This document shows positions 61,096 to 64,000 of a stretch of DNA of 64,000 bases, one piece after another. The DNA is from Clostridiales bacterium. GTDB taxonomy: Bacteria > Bacillota > Clostridia > Lachnospirales > Lachnospiraceae. The position numbers and the translations under genes were made by a program. The stretch's first letter is position 1. Each line of letters begins with the position of its first letter. Where the stretch lies: the NCBI GenBank assembly GCA_018365455.1, contig JAGZJZ010000013.1:62001-126000 (forward strand). The letters are read 5' to 3'. The notes beneath the pieces were generated by a model. That model did not search any database. It was given only the letters and a program-made list of their open reading frames with translations, and was not told the origin of the DNA.

Positions 61096-61701
61096 ATGCA
61101 GCACAAAAACCAAAACCAGACAATAATGAAGCTTGCACAGACGGCTCTGTTAGCAGCACTGTGTTTCGTATCGTTTACATTTTTTCAAATAAAAATACCT
61201 ATGCCGGGAGGAGATGCCACATCTATCCATATCGGAAACGCCTTTTGTGTACTGGCGGCTTTACTGCTGGGCGGAGGATATGGCGGCCTTGCAGGGGCAG
61301 TGGGCATGACAATTGCGGATTTAATGGATCCGGTTTATATCGTTGGAGCACCCAAGACTTTTGTATTAAAGCTCTGTATCGGGCTGATAACCGGTCTGGT
61401 GGCACATCATATAGGAAAAATCGGTGAAAGCAATGACAAGAGATATATTATGAAATGGAGTATCATTGCATCTGTATGCGGCTTAGGTTTTAACGTAATA
61501 TTTGATCCTCTGGTGGGTTATTTCTACAAACAGATCATATTGGGCCAGCCTCAGGAGATGGCTTCTGTTTTAGCTAAATGGAGTACTGCTACAACGTTTG
61601 TTAATGCGGTTGTATCTACATTCCTGGTAGTCATATTATACAGCGTACTGAGACCGGCGCTCGGCAAGGCCGGCTTGCTGGTATCAACAGCTAAAGGTTA
61701 A
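61096..61701 (+). CDS. ECF transporter S component (substrate unknown)
   Basis: 201 residues with about six helices. The N-terminal ALLAALCFVSFTFFQIKIPMPGG carries the usual S-component start and the AAxxxA-like packing motif for the EcfT subunit. LGGGYGGLAGAVGMTIADLMDP is typical of ECF S components for vitamins and related compounds. No EcfA or EcfT is adjacent, so it likely shares a group II energising module encoded elsewhere. Ligand cannot be assigned by eye. AGGAGAGGA lies before the ATG. Confidence 0.85.
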   Translation: MQHKNQNQTIMKLAQTALLAALCFVSFTFFQIKIPMPGGDATSIHIGNAFCVLAALLLGGGYGGLAGAVGMTIADLMDPVYIVGAPKTFVLKLCIGLITGLVAHHIGKIGESNDKRYIMKWSIIASVCGLGFNVIFDPLVGYFYKQIILGQPQEMASVLAKWSTATTFVNAVVSTFLVVILYSVLRPALGKAGLLVSTAKG

Positions 61702-61707
61702 ATTGAA

Positions 61708-61743
61708 AAGAAGCAGGTGTCGGATTTCCGATACCTGCTTCTT
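61708..61743. terminator. Bidirectional terminator after the ECF gene
   Basis: AAGAAGCAGGTGTCGG (61708-61723) / CCGATACCTGCTTCTT (61728-61743), one mismatch, 4-nt loop. It lies between convergent genes. Confidence 0.85.
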
Positions 61744-61758
61744 TAGGAGAAGGAATAA

Positions 61759-62301
61759 TTAACCAAAATATCTTTCTAATAAACCTTTAAAAGCTTTACC
61801 GTGGCGCGCTTCGTCTTTTGCCATTTCATGAACAGTATCATGGATAGCATCCAGATCAGCAGCTTTTGCACGTTTAGCAAGATCAAACTTACCTGCAGTA
61901 GCCCCATTTTCTGCAGCAACTCTCATTTCCAGGTTCTTCTTAGTACTGTCAGTTACAACTTCACCAAGGAGCTCTGCAAATTTAGAAGCGTGCTCTGCTT
62001 CTTCATAAGCAGCTTTTTCCCAATATAAACCGATTTCAGGATAGCCCTCTCTGTGAGCAACTCTGGACATAGCCAGGTACATTCCTACTTCAGAACACTC
62101 TCCTTCAAAGTTTGCTCTTAAGTCTGCTAAGATATCTTCAGAAACGCCCTGTGCAATCCCTATAACATGTTCTGCAGCCCAGCTCATGCTTCCGTCTTGT
62201 TTAGCGAACTTGCTTGCAGGTGCTTTACAGATTGGACATACCTCCGGTGCAGAATCTCCTTCGTGAACATAACCACAAACATTACATACAAATTTAGCCA
62301 T
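61759..62301 (-). CDS. Rubrerythrin, copy 1
   Basis: 180 residues. Here the rubredoxin-like iron centre is at the N-terminus (VCNVCGYVHEGDSAPEVCPICKAP, two CxxC), followed by a ferritin-like di-iron domain with Glu/His ligands (ECSEVGMYLAMSRVAHREGYPEIGLYWEKAAYEEAEHASKF, DEARHGKAFKGLL). Members with the rubredoxin domain first are the reverse rubrerythrins. They reduce hydrogen peroxide in anaerobes. It has its own promoter with a Fur/PerR-like dyad. Nearly identical to copy 2 (62580) and matches the third, partial copy at 63927. Confidence 0.95.
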   Translation of the reverse strand: MAKFVCNVCGYVHEGDSAPEVCPICKAPASKFAKQDGSMSWAAEHVIGIAQGVSEDILADLRANFEGECSEVGMYLAMSRVAHREGYPEIGLYWEKAAYEEAEHASKFAELLGEVVTDSTKKNLEMRVAAENGATAGKFDLAKRAKAADLDAIHDTVHEMAKDEARHGKAFKGLLERYFG

Positions 62302-62369
62302 TTTAAAATCTCCTTTTCATTTTTATAATTTAGTTTAAGGAATTGTATTCCTGATTCATATTTAATAAT

Positions 62370-62417
62370 AGTAATTGTTACTGATATTAATATACTACAT
62401 ATCTATTCATTTGTCAA
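62370..62417 (-). promoter_or_regulatory. Promoter and dyad operator of rubrerythrin copy 1
   Basis: Minus strand: -35 TTGACA (62417-62412), 17 bp, -10 TATATT (62394-62389), then the dyad AGTAA-N3-TTACT (62382-62370) near the start of transcription. The same layout recurs at 63177-63224. The dyad resembles Fur/PerR boxes loosely. Confidence 0.8.
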
Positions 62418-62524
62418 TCGTTTCTTATAAGTTTTTAAAATAATTTTTTACTGCAGACTAACTTTTGACTAAGACATAATGGATCATTAATTTATTTATT
62501 TTCTAAATATTTGATCTTAATAAG

Positions 62525-62561
62525 AAAAGCAAGTATACCTGTTACCAGATACACTTGCTTT
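62525..62561 (-). terminator. Terminator of rubrerythrin copy 2
   Basis: On the minus strand AAAGCAAGTGTATCTG pairs with its partner ATACTTGCTTTT and runs into TTCTT. Confidence 0.8.
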
Positions 62562-62579
62562 GATATGAATGCGGTCTAA

Positions 62580-63122
62580 TTAACCAAAATATCTCTCTAA
62601 TAAACCCTTGAAAGCTTTACCATGACGAGCTTCATCTCTTGCCATTTCATGTACAGTATCGTGGATAGCATCCAAGTCAGCAGCTTTTGCACGTTTAGCA
62701 AGATCAAACTTACCTGCAGTAGCGCCGTTCTCAGCGGCAACTCTCATTTCCAGGTTCTTTTTAGTGCTGTCCGTTACAACTTCACCGAGCAATTCAGCGA
62801 ATTTTGCAGCATGTTCTGCTTCTTCATGAGCAGCTTTTTCCCAGTATAAACCGATTTCAGGATAGCCCTCTCTGTGAGCAACTCTGGACATAGCCAGGTA
62901 CATACCTACTTCGGAACATTCTCCTTCGAAGTTTGCTCTTAAATCTGCTAAGATATCTTCAGAAACGCCTTTTGCAATACCAACAACATGTTCAGCAGCC
63001 CAGCTCATGCCTTCTTCCTGCTTTGTGAATTTGCTTGCAGGTGCTTTACAGATTGGACATACCTCCGGTGCAGAATCTCCTTCATGAACATAACCACATA
63101 CATTACATACAAATTTAGCCAT
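62580..63122 (-). CDS. Rubrerythrin, copy 2
   Basis: 180 residues, differing from copy 1 at only about eight positions (for example TKQEEGMSWAAEHVVGIAKG for AKQDGSMSWAAEHVIGIAQG; AAHEEAEHAAKF for AAYEEAEHASKF; MARDEARHG for MAKDEARHG). All metal ligands are retained. Both upstream regions share the same promoter and dyad, indicating a recent duplication of gene plus control region. Each copy has its own terminator, so they are independent units. Role as for copy 1. Confidence 0.95.
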   Translation of the reverse strand: MAKFVCNVCGYVHEGDSAPEVCPICKAPASKFTKQEEGMSWAAEHVVGIAKGVSEDILADLRANFEGECSEVGMYLAMSRVAHREGYPEIGLYWEKAAHEEAEHAAKFAELLGEVVTDSTKKNLEMRVAAENGATAGKFDLAKRAKAADLDAIHDTVHEMARDEARHGKAFKGLLERYFG

Positions 63123-63176
63123 TTTATCAATCTCCTTTTTATTTTATGGGGTTTCTTAAAACCCTTATTTAATATT

Positions 63177-63224
63177 AGTAATTGTTACTGATATTAATAT
63201 ACTCCTTATCAGGTCATTTGTCAA
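63177..63224 (-). promoter_or_regulatory. Promoter and dyad operator of rubrerythrin copy 2
   Basis: Minus strand: -35 TTGACA (63224-63219), 17 bp, -10 TATATT (63201-63196), dyad AGTAA-N3-TTACT (63189-63177). Flanking bases are also conserved with copy 1, whereas the spacer between the two promoter boxes has diverged. Confidence 0.8.
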
Positions 63225-63272
63225 TAGCTATTTGGTAAAAAATTCAAATTGTTGTGACGACAGTGCCAGAGA

Positions 63273-63294
63273 GGAATTTTAAAACACGCTCTAG
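63273..63294 (+). repeat. Dispersed 24-nt intergenic repeat, copy 3 (diverged)
   Basis: GGAATTTTAAAACACGCTCT followed by AG. It matches copies at 25817 and 55458 apart from a few bases. Confidence 0.5.
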
Positions 63295-63331
63295 CAGTTT
63301 TTAAGGCCTGGGGATAATGCTGTGGTGACAA

Positions 63332-63694
63332 TTATTTTCTGGGAAAAGTGATTCTGCGGGCTCCCGGAATCTTACTTTGCTCCATAGAATCCAGAATTTC
63401 ATCTATAAAGTCCCCATCATCCTCCTCATCGTAATCGTCATCATCAAAATCATCGTCTTCATCCTCCTCATCGTAAAATGAGTCAATTTCACAATAGGTA
63501 TATTCTGTTACATCTGCTTTATCATCCTGATAAAGTGCAGTAATAATTTTTTCTGCCATTGGAAGTTCTATTTTTATTCCAAAGTCTTCTTCCGGACCAC
63601 AGAATTGTAATATTTCTTCATCCATAAGATATTCCGCTTTGTTCACATCCATGACACTTAATAATTGCTCCATATTTTTATACAGTACTTTCAT
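63332..63694 (-). CDS. Hypothetical acidic protein
   Basis: 120 residues, with a good ribosome site (AAAGGAG) before ATG. The first ~75 residues look globular (MEQLLSVMDVNKAEYLMDEEILQFC). They are followed by a run of about 25 Asp and Glu residues (EDEDDDFDDDDYDEEDD) and a short basic tail (PGARRITFPRK). Not recognised. The acid-rich stretch could bind cations or basic proteins. It sits between two rubrerythrin copies, interrupting an otherwise tandem array. Confidence 0.7.
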   Translation of the reverse strand: MKVLYKNMEQLLSVMDVNKAEYLMDEEILQFCGPEEDFGIKIELPMAEKIITALYQDDKADVTEYTYCEIDSFYDEEDEDDDFDDDDYDEEDDGDFIDEILDSMEQSKIPGARRITFPRK

Positions 63695-63857
63695 AGGTTT
63701 TTTCTCCTTTTATTGAAATATGATTTATTGTTACCATTATTATGCATTATTTTAATTGGATTGTCATCTGTTATTATAAAAAATTAATGATATTAAAGTA
63801 AATTTTACATAACGTAGTGGAATTTAATCTTGTGGGCAATAAACTATTAAAAATAAA

Positions 63858-63895
63858 AAAAGTATGTATCCTTCATAAGAAGAATACATACTTTT
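63858..63895 (-). terminator. Terminator of rubrerythrin copy 3
   Basis: AAAAGTATGTAT (63858-63869) / ATACATACTTTT (63884-63895), perfect 12-bp stem; on the minus strand T-rich sequence follows. The 63695-63857 stretch is AT-rich and shows no gene. Confidence 0.75.
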
Positions 63896-63926
63896 ATATT
63901 TAGAGTATAGTGAAATGTTTTTGTTC

Positions 63927-64000
63927 TTAGCCGAAATATCTTTCTAATAAGCCTTTGAAAGCTTTACCGTGACGGGCTTCGTCTTTTGCCATTTCATGAA
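63927..64000 (-). CDS. Rubrerythrin, copy 3 (partial; continues beyond window)
   Basis: Only the last 23 codons are present. The minus-strand frame reads HEMAKDEARHGKAFKGLLER then YFG and a stop, identical in protein to the end of copy 1. The terminator directly downstream differs from those of copies 1 and 2, so this is a separate unit. A third tandem copy is therefore very likely, with its N-terminus outside the window. Confidence 0.9.
   Translation of the reverse strand, partial: HEMAKDEARHGKAFKGLLERYFG

Overview
The window looks like a chromosomal segment of a spore-forming, anaerobic Firmicute of the Lachnospiraceae type (Clostridia). This is inferred from gene content and base composition, not from a marker gene. 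Supporting signs are two T-box leaders, a spoIID-spoIIQ pair, a Spo0E-like gene with Spo0A-type boxes, repeated rubrerythrins, Bce/Agr-type regulatory modules, a BspA-like surface protein and moderate GC with AGGAGG ribosome sites.

Layout. 1-1.4 kb: C-terminal end of a large surface protein (FIVAR repeats, LRR_5). 1.5-5.4 kb: small Spo0E-like protein, DUF885 metallopeptidase-like membrane protein, a serine recombinase, and an AlbA/RecG-like regulator that lacks its N-terminal domain. 5.5-7.9 kb: T-box leader and metG. 8-16 kb, signalling block: GGDEF-EAL protein, AgrC/AgrA-type two-component system, and a divergent Bce-like ABC exporter with a LytTR-type direct repeat in front of it.

16-30 kb: a LacI-controlled rare-sugar cluster. 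It holds a repressor, two paralogous cupin (phosphomannose-isomerase-like) proteins, an Rbs-type ABC importer, a FucU-like mutarotase, a DUF4432 aldose epimerase-like protein, an L-xylulose-kinase-like FGGY kinase, L-ribulose-5-phosphate 3- and 4-epimerases and a Gfo/Idh/MocA oxidoreductase. Read together, kinase plus two epimerases give L-xylulose -> L-xylulose-5-P -> L-ribulose-5-P -> D-xylulose-5-P. The cupins are the best candidates for making the ketose from an imported aldose. Several junctions in this cluster contain large palindromes or repeats.

30-41 kb: XRE regulator divergent from an AbiE toxin-antitoxin pair with a 28-bp perfect palindrome between them, an ABC exporter, a Ca2+-type P-ATPase, TatD, KsgA and a ROK repressor. 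Two intergenic repeat families recur here, one shared with the sugar cluster. 41-46 kb: alpha/beta hydrolase, VanRS-type two-component system and a YesL-like protein. 46-52 kb: T-box leader with ileS, then glycogen phosphorylase. 52-55 kb: spoIID and spoIIQ, both apparently without catalytic residues, a possible structured RNA, and a GIY-YIG protein. 55-64 kb: hemolysin-III-like protein, XpaC-TelA pair, DEAD-box helicase behind a leader hairpin, an ECF S component, and three rubrerythrin copies (the last cut by the window end), two of which share a promoter with a Fur/PerR-like dyad.

The most interesting items are the twin-cupin sugar cluster with its operator pair, the duplicated pseudoknot-like element that supplies the start region of two unrelated genes, the catalytically degenerate engulfment pair, and the palindromes inside the sugar operon. 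All functional statements come from reading motifs by eye; no database search was run.
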